Of a stretch of DNA of 64,000 nucleotides, positions 7,549 through 16,409 are shown one piece after another. How positions within the stretch are numbered: the first letter of the stretch is position 1; each line of letters opens with the position of its first letter. Made by a program: the position numbers and the translations under genes. Below the pieces are notes generated by a model. That model did not search any database. It was not told where the DNA came from and saw nothing but the letters and a program-made list of their open reading frames with translations. Source of the stretch: JBJXHG01 sp046160865 (GTDB lineage: Bacteria > Planctomycetota > UBA1135 > GCA-002686595); NCBI GenBank assembly GCA_046160865.1, contig JBJXHG010000040.1:1-64000 (forward strand), in the 5' to 3' direction.

Positions 7549-8499
7549 TCACTTCGCCGTCCGCGTCCAGACCGAAAGACCTTCCGCTAGCCAACGCACG
7601 ACCGCGCCCAGTTCCGATCCGTCGTGCGCCTGTGCGAAGAGATCGCGTTCGAAGTCCCCCGAGTACGGCCGTGCATCCGCTGCACGCGACAGCTCGCGCA
7701 TCCGGCGCGCCGCTGCGCGCTCGCGGGCCGTCTCGAGGCCACCGCGACGCACGTACACGAGGATGCGCGTGAGCTCGCCGTGATCGAGCCACAGCCCGTG
7801 GTCCTTGCAAGTGTCGATCACGACACCCGACGTCCCGCCGAAGTTGCGCCGATGCATGCGCTCGTCGCACAGCGCACACGCGAGGTACATCGGACCGGGG
7901 CGGGCGCTCGCGTCCACCGCTGCGCTCCCGGTCTGCGCCGCGAGGAATTGCTGCACGAGCGACTTTCGCTCGCGCTCGTCGCAGAGCGCTTCGAGCACGC
8001 CGGGGTCGAGCCACAGGCCCGCGCACTGTGCGCACTCGATCAAGTGCAGCGCGCCGACGCTGCGCGCCCGCAGGCGTCCCGCGCAGCGCGGACACGACTT
8101 GGTCTCGGCGACCGTCGACAGCACCTGCGGCGCGGTCCCGAGGCCGCACTCCATGCAGAAGCGCGCGTGCGTCAGGAGGCGCGCGAAGCAGCCCGGACAC
8201 ACGCCGGCGAAGAGGCGTTCCTCGATCGAGATCTCGGACTCGCAGTACTCGCACGAGCGCGCGTCGGTGCGCAGGTGCGCTGCGCACGATCCGCAGCGGA
8301 GCCGTCGCGGTGCTCGGGCAACGGGAGCCTCGACACGCAACGCGTGCCCGCACAGACAGCGCACCGAGTCTCCCGTCTGTAGGTGCGTCACGTCGTATTG
8401 CCGGGCACACGCGCGACAAACGAGATGTCGTTCGCGTCGCTCGAGAATCGATGGAGTTGCCTGCCCGACCGCAGGAACCCTTCCTGCCGGAGGTTCCAC
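7549..8499 (-). CDS. Multi-zinc-ribbon protein with zf-TFIIB-type motifs
   Basis: This 316-residue protein carries a series of paired CxxC knuckles: CRACARQ and CLCGHA (residues 29-52), CGSCAAH and CEYCESE (70-90), CPGCFAR and CMECGLG (100-120), then CPRCAGR with ECAQCAGLWLD, and CALCDER with CKDHGLWLDHGEL. The last two match the zf-TFIIB pattern, in which C..C, then C..HGLWLD followed by acidic residues, marks a metal ribbon of unknown role in bacteria. The C-terminus (245-316) is helical and charged. There is no membrane segment or signal peptide. It lies tail to tail with nothing obvious on one side and divergent from the FKBP gene on the other. Zinc binding is well supported; the task is not. 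Confidence 0.8.
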   Translation of the reverse strand: MEPPAGRVPAVGQATPSILERRERHLVCRACARQYDVTHLQTGDSVRCLCGHALRVEAPVARAPRRLRCGSCAAHLRTDARSCEYCESEISIEERLFAGVCPGCFARLLTHARFCMECGLGTAPQVLSTVAETKSCPRCAGRLRARSVGALHLIECAQCAGLWLDPGVLEALCDERERKSLVQQFLAAQTGSAAVDASARPGPMYLACALCDERMHRRNFGGTSGVVIDTCKDHGLWLDHGELTRILVYVRRGGLETARERAAARRMRELSRAADARPYSGDFERDLFAQAHDGSELGAVVRWLAEGLSVWTRTAK

Positions 8500-8616
8500 G
8501 CGGGCGTCTATCGGAACCTGGGCCGATCGAGGTGAACTCGCCGGATGCGACCTGGGTACGGCCGCGAGCGACCGCTACGCTGCGCGCATACCCATCTCGG
8601 AAGAAGGTTCTCGACC

Positions 8617-9306
8617 ATGCGCACATTGCTCCTCTCGGCCGTGCTTTGCTTCCTTTTCCCTAGCGACCCCGTCGCGGGTCCCCCGCCGCGTCAGTTCATG
8701 CTTTCCGCTCTGCCTCCGCGGCCCGCAGACGTCGAGAAGGACATTTCCGTCTGCACGGTTCCGCTCGCGGCGGCCGTCGACACGGCCGTCAAGGCGGCCG
8801 GCGGCATCGCACGCTCGGCCGAGATCCAAGTCGCGAACGGCAAGCCGATGATCCGCGTGTGGATCTACGGCGGCGGCGCGTGCAAGCGCGTCGACGTCGA
8901 CGGACAGTCGGGTGAGATCGCGTCGACGATCGACGTCCCGCGCTTTCCGGGCGAACCCGTCGACGGCCAGTGGACCGAGACGACCACGGGGCTGCTCTAC
9001 TACGACCTGGTCACGGGCACCGGCGCGAAGCCGCGCGATCCGATGGCCAAAGTGAAGGTGCACTACACCGGCTGGCTCGTCGACGGAACCCGGTTCGAAA
9101 CCTCGCGCGATCGCAGCGAGCCGGTCGAACTCGCGCTGAGCAAAGTCATCGTCGGCTGGCGAGAAGGACTCTCGACGATGCAGGTCGGCGGCAAGCGCAA
9201 GCTGATCATTCCGTCCGGGCTCGGCTATGGCCCGAAAGGATCGCGGTCGGTGCCGCCGAACGCCGTTACGATTTTCGACGTCGAGCTCGTCGATGTCATG
9301 AACTGA
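8617..9306 (+). CDS. Exported FKBP-type peptidyl-prolyl isomerase
   Basis: The 229-residue protein starts with a signal peptide (MRTLLLSAVLCFLFPSDPVAG) and is therefore exported. Residues 25-115 contain a PepSY-like segment (AAVDTAVKAAGGIARSAEIQ, then strands and IASTIDVPRF). Residues 120-229 form one FKBP domain with KVKVHYTGWLVDGTRFETS, the ELALSKVIVGWREGLSTMQVGGKRKL core, a GYGPKG loop and the final VTIFDVELVDV strand. The active-site Asp, Val, Ile and Trp of the FKBP pocket are recognisable. It would catalyse proline isomerisation in the periplasm. A GAAGAAGG ribosome-binding site stands before this ATG; the frame is open 24 codons upstream but without a signal. It overlaps the convergent zinc-ribbon gene by 11 bases. 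Confidence 0.87.
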   Translation: MRTLLLSAVLCFLFPSDPVAGPPPRQFMLSALPPRPADVEKDISVCTVPLAAAVDTAVKAAGGIARSAEIQVANGKPMIRVWIYGGGACKRVDVDGQSGEIASTIDVPRFPGEPVDGQWTETTTGLLYYDLVTGTGAKPRDPMAKVKVHYTGWLVDGTRFETSRDRSEPVELALSKVIVGWREGLSTMQVGGKRKLIIPSGLGYGPKGSRSVPPNAVTIFDVELVDVMN

Positions 9307-10441
9307 CCAGCGCGACGATCGCGAGCCCGACGAGAGCGATCGCGAGGAAACCAAGGACAGCCCCGGCGATCTTCGCGAACGACAGGGGCGCGTCACCGAC
9401 GACGCGCCCGCTCTGGCCGTGGATCAGCACGGAGTAGCTCTTGGCGTTCCACGTGTACGTCAGCGACCACACCGGAACGAGGACGTGCTTCCAACGCACG
9501 CCGGAGATGTTGTTCGCGACGCGCAGGAAGCGGTGCGTGTCCCCCGGCACGTCTCCGGCGCAACGTTGTTCCTGAGTGCGCTCGATCGTCGTTTGCGCTG
9601 CGGCCCACCCGCCCGTGAGGTCGAGCGCGTACTCCTCGGCCTGCCAGCCCGCTAGGTACTCCGCGCGATACGGTACGAGTGCCTTCACATCGAACGCGCC
9701 GAGCTTCGCGAAGAGCGCGCTCGGAACCGCGCGCGACGCGGGCACGAGCACGTCGTCGAAGACATCGTCGCGCTGTCCCCACGCCGGCACCCACCGGATG
9801 CGCTGCACGGGCCGCGTGCGCACGACCGGCCGTCCGTTCTCGACCGACACGTAAGTCTCGGTCGTCCAATAGGTGTGGCCGGCGTCCGCCGACCAATCGG
9901 AGTGCACGTGCGCGTCGAACGTCCAGCACGGCACGTACACGCCGCTGGCTTGGAACGACCGTGTGCGCATCAACGCCGACGGACGAAACCACAGCCGTTT
10001 CAGCCATGCGCGGAACTCGCGTTCCACCGTCGGCCGCCCGACGTCGAGCGGGATCAGCGACTCCGGCCGGATCACGTTGCGGTTTGCATCCTGCTCGAGC
10101 ACCTGCGGCGACCCGCAGAACACGCAGCGCTCCGATGTCCGTGCGCCCGCGAAGACGACCTCCGCTCCGCACGACTTGCAGCGGCACTTCCGCGCGTCGT
10201 CGGAGTAACCGCGAGCCGCGGCGCCCGCGTCGGCGAGCTCGTACTCCACGATTCCGCCCGTCGCGCGCGGGACGGCGACGCTCGTCTCGCAATGCGCACA
10301 TGCGAGCGCGTCGGCGTCGGGATCCCACGCCATCTGCGCGCCGCAGCGCTGGCACGGAAAGGCGAGGCTCGCGGAACGGTCGCGCGCGGAAGACAGTCCG
10401 CCGTCGGGCGGGCTCACGGGGATCGGCGGCGGCGCATCCAA
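9296..10441 (-). CDS. YdjG-like zinc-ribbon protein with C-terminal membrane anchor
   Basis: Residues 25-55 hold the first ribbon (CQRCGAQ and CAHCETS) and 85-115 a second (CKSCGAE and CVFCGSP). A middle domain (130-340) is rich in aromatic strands (YVPCWTFDAHVHSDWSADAGHTYW, then VPAWGQRDDVFDDVLVPAS) and includes a conserved-looking WKHVLVPVWSLTYTW segment. The last 25 residues are a single hydrophobic helix (GAVLGFLAIALVGLAIVALV), so it is a tail-anchored or C-terminally anchored membrane protein. Such proteins are often mislabelled as primosomal N'-like zinc ribbons. It is divergent from an SPFH protein with zinc ribbons 160 bases away; that pairing recalls ydjG and ydjI of Bacillus, which help PspA bind membranes. 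No PspA gene is in this window. Confidence 0.75.
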   Translation of the reverse strand: MDAPPPIPVSPPDGGLSSARDRSASLAFPCQRCGAQMAWDPDADALACAHCETSVAVPRATGGIVEYELADAGAAARGYSDDARKCRCKSCGAEVVFAGARTSERCVFCGSPQVLEQDANRNVIRPESLIPLDVGRPTVEREFRAWLKRLWFRPSALMRTRSFQASGVYVPCWTFDAHVHSDWSADAGHTYWTTETYVSVENGRPVVRTRPVQRIRWVPAWGQRDDVFDDVLVPASRAVPSALFAKLGAFDVKALVPYRAEYLAGWQAEEYALDLTGGWAAAQTTIERTQEQRCAGDVPGDTHRFLRVANNISGVRWKHVLVPVWSLTYTWNAKSYSVLIHGQSGRVVGDAPLSFAKIAGAVLGFLAIALVGLAIVALVSS

Positions 10442-10600
10442 AGTGCTGCCGTCCTACGACGGATCCCCCTCCACCTTCAAGAGCCGAGCTCGCTGTGGTT
10501 CGGCGCTGAATGGACTCGTATCGTGGGCGTAGCGCGCGCTCCGCATCGCGCGGCCGCTGCCGCGCTGATTCTGGCGAGCGAACTCGAGGAGCATGAGCAC

Positions 10601-11701
10601 ATGGGCGTGATCGATTGGTTCAAGCGCGGCGTCGGCGAGATGATGATCGCTCGCCCCGACGACGCGAAGGCGCACGTCGTCTGGAAGCATCCCGATCCGA
10701 CCATCCCGATGAAGAGCCAGCTCACGGTGGAAGCCGACGAGCAGGCGGTGTTCTTCCGCGACGGCAAGGTGGTTGGGACGCTCGGCGCCGGCCGTCACAC
10801 GCTCGACACCGCGAACCTGCCGTTCCTCTCGAATCTCGTCGACAGCTTCACCGGCGGAAACGTCTTCATCGCGGAAGTCTTCTTCGTCACGATCCGCGAG
10901 AACACCGGCATCAAGTTCGGCGGTCCGATCGGCCACGTCGAGGATCCGAAGAGCGGAGTGCCCGTCGAAACGATGGTGCACGGCGAGTTTTCGTTCCGCG
11001 TGACGCAGCCGGAGCAGCTCATCGTCGGCTTGGTCGGCATGGGGCGCGCCGAGTCGTACCAAGTGCGCTCGTGGATGAAGGAACAGGTGCTCAAGGTGAT
11101 CCGTGACCGGATCGCGCAGCTCTTCGTGAAGAACAAGTGGCCGCTGCTTGACGTGACGTCCGGCGCGTACACCGAGGAGATCGAGGCCGAAGTGCTCCAG
11201 GGCGTCGCGCAGCACGTGCAGAGCTACGGCATCCAGATCGTGCGTCTCGGCAACTTCGTCGTCGCGATCGACGAGCAGGACGCCGGCAACCTGAAGCGTC
11301 TGTACACGGACGCGGCGTACTTGAAGACGGTCGGCGGAATCGGCAACTACCAACAGTTCGCCGCGGGCAAGGCGATGCTCGGCGCCGGCGAAGGCATGGC
11401 GAAGGGCGGCGGCGGCGAAGGCGGATCCGCCTTGCTCGGCGGAGCGGGACTGGGCGTCGGCATCGGGCTCGCGCAGATGCTCGTGCGCGACGGACGCGGC
11501 GGACAGACGCTCGCACCCGCCGCACCGGGCGTCGTGTGCGCGAAGTGCGGCGCGAGCGTCGCGCCGGGCAAGTTCTGCAGCGCATGCGGATCGGAGCTCG
11601 CGCCGCAATCCGCGACAGCGGCGTTCTGCGCATCGTGCGGGAGCGCGATGGCACCCGACGCGAAATTCTGCGGTCAGTGCGGGAAGGCGCGCGGGACGTA
11701 G
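10601..11701 (+). CDS. SPFH (YdjI-type) protein with C-terminal zinc ribbons
   Basis: This 366-residue protein matches the COG4260 'virion core protein' type of SPFH family: an N-terminal MGVIDWFKRGVGEMMI helix, KSQLTVEADEQAVFFRDGKVVGTLGAGRH (SPFH strands), GEFSFRVTQPEQLIVGLVG, a long helix with IEAEVLQGVAQHVQSYGI, a Gly-rich linker (residues 270-305), and two C-terminal ribbons (CAKCGAS..CSACGSE and CASCGSA..CGQCGKA). SPFH proteins form oligomers on membranes. The ATG is preceded by CGAGGAG at suitable spacing; an open frame extends far upstream but only as the antisense of the zinc-ribbon gene. It is divergent from that gene and probably acts with it. Confidence 0.85.
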   Translation: MGVIDWFKRGVGEMMIARPDDAKAHVVWKHPDPTIPMKSQLTVEADEQAVFFRDGKVVGTLGAGRHTLDTANLPFLSNLVDSFTGGNVFIAEVFFVTIRENTGIKFGGPIGHVEDPKSGVPVETMVHGEFSFRVTQPEQLIVGLVGMGRAESYQVRSWMKEQVLKVIRDRIAQLFVKNKWPLLDVTSGAYTEEIEAEVLQGVAQHVQSYGIQIVRLGNFVVAIDEQDAGNLKRLYTDAAYLKTVGGIGNYQQFAAGKAMLGAGEGMAKGGGGEGGSALLGGAGLGVGIGLAQMLVRDGRGGQTLAPAAPGVVCAKCGASVAPGKFCSACGSELAPQSATAAFCASCGSAMAPDAKFCGQCGKARGT

Positions 11702-11713
11702 CAGTTCGCAGCG

Positions 11714-11770
11714 CTCACCACGCCGGCGAGCGCTACGGTGATCGCGCGGTCGTAGCCGCGGCGCGGTGAG
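11714..11770. repeat. Short degenerate inverted repeat
   Basis: CTCACCACGCCG (11714-11725) pairs with CGGCGCGGTGAG (11759-11770) with one mismatch. The CTCACCACG core is the inner part of the family A arm, so this may be a decayed copy. It lies in the convergent gap between the SPFH and MFS genes and could also serve as a 3' hairpin for either. Confidence 0.4.
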
Positions 11771-11801
11771 ATTGTCGAGACGAGTGCTCGGTCGCTCGCC
11801 G

Positions 11802-13154
11802 TCACGCGTCCCCGACGTGCGCGCGCTCGGCCGCGATCGCGGCTGCGCGACCCTTCGCCACGTCCACGAACAAGAGCACGATTCCGCCTACGACGAAGAA
11901 CGCGATCAGTGACAGGATGCCGGCGCCGCTGGTCGCTGCCGTCGTGAACACGAGCGGCCCGAGCACGCCCGCGAACTTCTCGAGCGTCGAAAACAGCCCG
12001 AAGAACTCGCCCGACTTGTGCTTGGGGATCAGGCTCGCGAACAGCGAGCGCGAGAGCGACTGTGCGCCGCCTTGCACCATGCCGATACCGGCCGCCATCG
12101 CGAGGAACTCGGGCGCGGTCTCCATTCGATACGCGAGCGCCGTGATGCCGATGTACGCAACCAGCGTGCAGAGGATCGAGCGCTTGGCGCCGATGCGTCC
12201 GGCGAGCTTGCCGAACAGGATCGTGAAGGGAGCGCCGGTGAACTGCGCGAGCAGTACCGCGCCGATCATCGTGTCGCGCTCGATGTGACGCTCGTCGCCG
12301 AAGAGCGTCGCCATGCGGATGATCGTCCCGATCCCGTCGTTGTAGATCAGGAACGCGATCATCAAGAGGAATGCTTGGCGATACGTCCGGAGCTCGCGAA
12401 AGGTCTCCGCGAGCCGCGTGAACGCGACGCGCAAACCGGCGTCGCCCGCGCGTTCGTCGCGCTCGATGGGCACTTCCGGCTCGCGCACGCCGCGAAAGAG
12501 TGGAATGGAGAACACGGCCCACCACACCGCGACGAGGAGGAATCCAACGCGTGCCGGCAGCGAGGCTTCGCTCCGGGTCGAAACGTCGGTGACACCGAAC
12601 CAGCTCGGGTGCTGGATCAACGCGATCGCAACGAGCAGCGCGATCCCTCCTCCCAGGTAGCCCACCGCGTACCCGGTCGTGGACAAGCGGTCGAGCTCGT
12701 CGTCCTTCGCCACGTGTGGCAACAACGCGTCGTAGAACACGAAGCTGCCGGCCGCGCCAACGTTCGCGAGCGCGAACAGCCAGAGCGCCGCCGTCACGTC
12801 GCCCTCGCCCAAGGCGAACATCCCCGCGGTCGCTAGCACGCCGATCGTCAAGAAGACCGCGAGCAACGGCTTCTTGATGCGCCGGAAGTCCGCCAACGCG
12901 CCGAGCGGTGGCGAGATCAACGCCGCGACGAGCAGGCTCAGTGTCGTCGCGAAGCCGAAGCTCGTGCGCTTCGCATCGTCGGAAAGGCCGTGCGCGACGA
13001 CACTCGAATAAAAGATCGGGAACACGGCCGTGATCACGACGGTGAAGAGTGCCGAGTTCGCCCAGTCGTACAGCGCCCACGCGACGAGCTCGGGGCGGTG
13101 CAGCGCGAGGCGCTCGCGCCAAGAGAGGGCTCGTGTGTCGTCCACCACTTGCAT
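11802..13154 (-). CDS. UMF1-family MFS transporter
   Basis: The 450-residue protein has about twelve hydrophobic helices. The N-terminal WALYDWANSALFTVVITAVFP is the hallmark of the UMF1 (Atg22-like) branch of the major facilitator superfamily. The loop after helix 2 reads PPLGALADFRRIKKP, the position of the usual MFS G-x-L-a-D-r motif, and FGKLAGRIGAKRSIL repeats it in the second half. The central loop (about residues 205-225) is charged (REPEVPIERDERAG). It sits in the cytoplasmic membrane; the substrate is unknown. There is no convincing ribosome-binding site before the ATG. It is divergent from the prolyl oligopeptidase gene, with repeat B1 between them. Confidence 0.87.
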   Translation of the reverse strand: MQVVDDTRALSWRERLALHRPELVAWALYDWANSALFTVVITAVFPIFYSSVVAHGLSDDAKRTSFGFATTLSLLVAALISPPLGALADFRRIKKPLLAVFLTIGVLATAGMFALGEGDVTAALWLFALANVGAAGSFVFYDALLPHVAKDDELDRLSTTGYAVGYLGGGIALLVAIALIQHPSWFGVTDVSTRSEASLPARVGFLLVAVWWAVFSIPLFRGVREPEVPIERDERAGDAGLRVAFTRLAETFRELRTYRQAFLLMIAFLIYNDGIGTIIRMATLFGDERHIERDTMIGAVLLAQFTGAPFTILFGKLAGRIGAKRSILCTLVAYIGITALAYRMETAPEFLAMAAGIGMVQGGAQSLSRSLFASLIPKHKSGEFFGLFSTLEKFAGVLGPLVFTTAATSGAGILSLIAFFVVGGIVLLFVDVAKGRAAAIAAERAHVGDA

Positions 13155-13569
13155 CAGGCGCGAACCGGCATCACGCGGTTCGCCGATCGATTCGGCTTTC
13201 GCGTCGGCACGCTAGCGCACGCGCCGGCTCCCGCAAACGTTCTTTCGTGTACGGAGAGCGCGCTCTCCGTCGCACGACGCCTTGGTAGCCCGTGGTGACA
13301 GTGCTTCGAGTTTGGAACGGGTCCGATTGCGCCGGCGCAAGGAGCGCGACCGCAGGCGAATCCTCGGGATTCGCCGAGGATCGAGCGACGCAGCGTCGGC
13401 GCGAACAGCCCATTTCGGACCGAATGACTTTCACCACGGGCTGCTGGGTCGTCGTCGCGCGCGCGCCGGGATACGACCTCGCGTTGGGACCGCTATCATC
13501 CCCAGAGTCGCTCGTCGTCCACGTCGCAGCCCTGTGCTGCCTCACGACCCTCTCCTCGAACGCCATCCA
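13155..13569. other. Divergent intergenic region with repeat B1
   Basis: The region separates the divergent MFS and prolyl oligopeptidase genes and must hold both promoters. It contains one full family B element; the 130 bases on its left and 120 bases on its right show no clear promoter boxes and no gene. Confidence 0.55.
13286..13446 (+). repeat. Inverted-repeat element B1 (family B, full length)
   Basis: The left arm TAGCCCGTGGTGACAGT pairs with the right arm ACTTTCACCACGGGCTG. The interior (GCGCCGGCGCAAGGAGCGCG, then a GGCGAATCCTCGGGATTCGCC hairpin core) matches copy B2 along nearly its whole length in the same orientation, with differences at roughly one base in eight by eye. This shows a dispersed element and not a chance hairpin. 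Confidence 0.87.
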
Positions 13570-15750
13570 ATGTCGAAGATCCACGACACGGTCTCCGTCC
13601 TCGCGATTCTCTCCATGGCTCAAGCCTGTCGAACCGAAGCTTCTGCGCCCGCCGATCCCCCCGAGCATGCGACGCGTCTCGCGTATCCGGCAGCACCGCA
13701 CGCCGACGTCGTCGACGACTATCACGGCCAGCGCGTCGCGGATCCGTTCCGGCCGCTCGAGGATCCCGATGCGCCGGCGACGCGCGCCTGGATCGACGCG
13801 CAGAATCGCATCACGCGCGCGTGGATCGCGGAGTGTTCGCTGCGCGAACCGATCGAGCAGCGCATGACGGAGTTGTGGAACTATGAGCGCTTCGGCGTGC
13901 CGGAGCACACCGCAGGCCGGTACTTCTTCTCGAAGAACGACGGACTCCAGAACCAAGCCGTGCTCTACGTCGCCGACGGACTGGAAGGCGGCGCGCGCGT
14001 GCTCCTCGATCCGAACTCGCTGCGCGCCGACGGTACGGTCGCCTTGATGGGCACCGAGTTGACGCACGATGGACGCTACCTCGCGTATGCGCTGTCGGAG
14101 GCCGGCTCGGACTGGCAAACGGTGCGCGTGCGCGACATCGACAGCGGCCAGGACCTCGACGATCGCGTGCAGTGGGTCAAGTTCTCCAACCTGGCTTGGT
14201 CGAAGGACGGGCGCGGGTTCTTCTACAGCACGTACCCCGATCACGACACGAGCGGCACCAAGCCGCTGAAGCACCACGAACTGCGCTACCACGCGCTCGG
14301 CACGCCGCAATCGGCGGATCGCTTGGTGTGCTCCGCTCCGGATCAGCCCGATCTCGGCTTCAGCGGGCGTGTGACGCACGACGGCGAATACCTCGTCATC
14401 CACGTGTGGCAGGGCACGGAGCAGCGGAATCGCGTCTACATCCAGGATCTGCGCTTCGCGGATGCGCCGGTGCAGAAACTGTGCGACGAGTTCGACGCCG
14501 AGTACGACTTCCTCGGGAAGCACGGCACCGAGCTGTACTTCAAGACCGACCTGGATGCGCCGCGCGGCCGTGTGATCGCGATCGATCTCGCGCAGCCGAC
14601 GCGCGAGCACTGGCGCGCGGTCGTTCCGCAGACGGCAGAGACCATCGAGAGCGCGCTCGTCGCCGGCGGACGGATCGTCGTCTGCTACATGAAGGACGCG
14701 TTCAACGAACTGCGCGTGTTCGAGCGTGACGGGCGGGCGCACGACACGCTGGCGCTGCCGGGACTCGGCTCCGTGGCCACGATCACAGGGCGCGCGGACG
14801 ACGACGAGGTCTATTTCGCGTTCTCGAGCTTCACGACGCCGACTTCGATCTACGGCTACCGCGTAGCGACCAAGAAGCTCGCCGTCGTCCGCGCGCCGCG
14901 CGTCGCGTTCCGCCCCGAAGACTACGTGACCCGCCAAGTCTTCGTCACGAGCAAGGACGGCACGCGCGTGCCGATGTTCGTGAGTCACCACGCGCGCGTG
15001 AAGCCGTCGGCGACGACGCCGACGCTGCTCTACGGCTATGGCGGGTTCAACGTCCCGATGAAACCCTCGTTCCACGTCGCGAGCTTGGTGTGGATGGAGA
15101 TGGGCGGCCTATTCGCCGTGCCGTGCTTGCGCGGCGGTGGCGAGTACGGCCGCGAATGGCACGAAGCCGGAACGAAGGCCCGCAAGCAGAACGTGTTCGA
15201 CGATTTCATCGCGTGCGCCGAGTGGCTCGTGCGCGAGGGCTACACCTCGACGCCGTCACTCGCGATCCGCGGTGGCAGCAACGGCGGCTTGCTCGTCGGC
15301 GCCTGCATGACGCAGCGGCCCGAACTCTTCGGCGCCGCACTGCCCGCGGTCGGCGTGCTCGACATGCTGCGCTACCACCGCTTCACGATCGGCTGGGGCT
15401 GGGCGTCCGACTACGGCACCGCCGACGATGCGGCGTTGTTCGACGTGCTGAGGCGCTACTCGCCGTTGCACAACGTGAAAGAGGGCGTCGCGTACCCGCC
15501 GACCATGATCACCACCGGCGATCACGACGACCGTGTCGTCCCGGCGCACAGCTTCAAGTTCGCGGCGGCGCTCCAACGCGCACAGGCCGGAGCGAATCCG
15601 ATCCTCATTCGCATCGAAACGCGCGGCGGACACGGGGCGGGCAAGCCGACCGCCATGCAGATCGAGGAGTTCGCGGACCAGTGGGCGTTCCTCGCGCGGG
15701 TGCTGCGGATGCCTGATGCGCGTGGCGCGTCTTCGCGCCACGCGCTTTAA
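13570..15750 (+). CDS. Prolyl oligopeptidase (S9A), probably exported
   Basis: The 726-residue product has a hydrophobic N-terminus ending at a Cys (VSVLAILSMAQAC), so a lipoprotein or cleaved signal is likely. Residues 40-105 carry the S9A N-terminal pattern (YHGQRVADPFRPLEDPDAP). A seven-bladed propeller follows, then the alpha/beta-hydrolase domain from about residue 460: LLYGYGGFNVPM, GGGEYGREWHEAG, the nucleophile S570 in RGGSNGGLLVGA, the aspartate in TGDHDDRVVPAHS, and the histidine in TRGGHGAGK. It would cleave short proline-containing peptides. The ATG choice excludes an upstream stretch that only reads repeat B1. A perfect hairpin overlaps its last codons. Confidence 0.93.
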   Translation: MSKIHDTVSVLAILSMAQACRTEASAPADPPEHATRLAYPAAPHADVVDDYHGQRVADPFRPLEDPDAPATRAWIDAQNRITRAWIAECSLREPIEQRMTELWNYERFGVPEHTAGRYFFSKNDGLQNQAVLYVADGLEGGARVLLDPNSLRADGTVALMGTELTHDGRYLAYALSEAGSDWQTVRVRDIDSGQDLDDRVQWVKFSNLAWSKDGRGFFYSTYPDHDTSGTKPLKHHELRYHALGTPQSADRLVCSAPDQPDLGFSGRVTHDGEYLVIHVWQGTEQRNRVYIQDLRFADAPVQKLCDEFDAEYDFLGKHGTELYFKTDLDAPRGRVIAIDLAQPTREHWRAVVPQTAETIESALVAGGRIVVCYMKDAFNELRVFERDGRAHDTLALPGLGSVATITGRADDDEVYFAFSSFTTPTSIYGYRVATKKLAVVRAPRVAFRPEDYVTRQVFVTSKDGTRVPMFVSHHARVKPSATTPTLLYGYGGFNVPMKPSFHVASLVWMEMGGLFAVPCLRGGGEYGREWHEAGTKARKQNVFDDFIACAEWLVREGYTSTPSLAIRGGSNGGLLVGACMTQRPELFGAALPAVGVLDMLRYHRFTIGWGWASDYGTADDAALFDVLRRYSPLHNVKEGVAYPPTMITTGDHDDRVVPAHSFKFAAALQRAQAGANPILIRIETRGGHGAGKPTAMQIEEFADQWAFLARVLRMPDARGASSRHAL
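15720..15743 (+). terminator. Perfect hairpin inside the last codons of prolyl oligopeptidase
   Basis: GCGTGGCGCG (15720-15729) pairs perfectly with CGCGCCACGC (15734-15743) across a TCTT loop, ending just before the stop codon. A short TTTAAA follows. It could be a terminator or a 3' stabiliser embedded in coding sequence. Confidence 0.5.
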
Positions 15751-15752
15751 AC

Positions 15753-15966
15753 GGCGGGGACCCGTCGCAACTGCCTGCGCCCCACTGTGCGGTGGCGGAT
15801 TGCCGTTGCTGCTCGGTTGCCTTTGCGCAGAGCGCGACGTTCGACGTGCTCGGCAGTGGTGACGAACTCTCGCTCGTCGCTGACAAATCGGCGACGAGGC
15901 GAGTGGAGAGCAACGGCCATCCGCAACCGCACAGTCACGCGTTCGCAACTGCAACGGGTCCCCGCC
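15753..15966. repeat. Long inverted-repeat element C
   Basis: GGCGGGGACCCGT (15753-15765) pairs perfectly with ACGGGTCCCCGCC (15954-15966). Inside, TGCGGTGGCGGATTGCCGTT (from 15788) pairs imperfectly with GAGCAACGGCCATCCGCAAC (from 15908), and CTCGTCGC (15873-15880) with GCGACGAG (15891-15898) forms the tip. The whole convergent gap between prolyl oligopeptidase and the response regulator can therefore fold as one 210-base hairpin. The arms differ from families A and B, and I see no second copy here. Confidence 0.7.
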
Positions 15967-15999
15967 GCTCAACACGCTCCGCGCGCAGAGCGCGCTTCG

Positions 16000-16404
16000 C
16001 TACGCCGCTTCCGGCACGGGCGCCGCCGGCGCGACTTGATGGCTCAACACCTCGCCCACTTGTTGCACGAGATCCTCGAGCTTCACTGGGCGCAGGATGT
16101 AGGCCTGTGCGCCGCACGCGTACGCTTCCTCGCGGTAAACGCGCGAGCGATAGATGGTCGAGGTCAGGATCACCGGCAGCTGTTGCGCGGTAAAGCGCTC
16201 GCGGATCTCGCGCGTGACGTCGAAGCCAGTCGGACCTTCGATCAAGATGTCCATGAGCACGAGCCCCGGCAAGCCCTTGCTCAGCTCGGCGATGCAGTCG
16301 CTGCCGCGATCGAAGAGCACGACGCGGTATCCAGACATCTCGAGGAAGCTCTTGCGCGCCGCCGCGCTCTCCTGCTGGTCGTGGACGAGGAAGATCTCCT
16401 GCAT
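16000..16404 (-). CDS. Single-domain response regulator
   Basis: The 134-residue protein is one receiver domain with no output domain. It has an acidic pocket (FLVHDQQ), the phosphoacceptor aspartate in GLVLMDILIEG near residue 52, and the Ser/Thr of VILTSTIYRS. The usual KP near the end is RP (AYILRPVKLEDL), so the conserved lysine is arginine. The ATG follows GAGGGAG at good spacing. It lies six bases after the PilB/GspE-like gene and is surely co-transcribed with it, so it may connect that ATPase to a signalling pathway. The tail (about residues 118-134) is Ala/Pro-rich. Confidence 0.85.
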   Translation of the reverse strand: MQEIFLVHDQQESAAARKSFLEMSGYRVVLFDRGSDCIAELSKGLPGLVLMDILIEGPTGFDVTREIRERFTAQQLPVILTSTIYRSRVYREEAYACGAQAYILRPVKLEDLVQQVGEVLSHQVAPAAPVPEAA

Positions 16405-16409
16405 GACTC

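Noticed and set aside
9875..10600. Long N-terminal extension of the SPFH protein
   Set aside because: These codons are antisense to the zinc-ribbon gene, and a good ribosome-binding site precedes the ATG at 10601.
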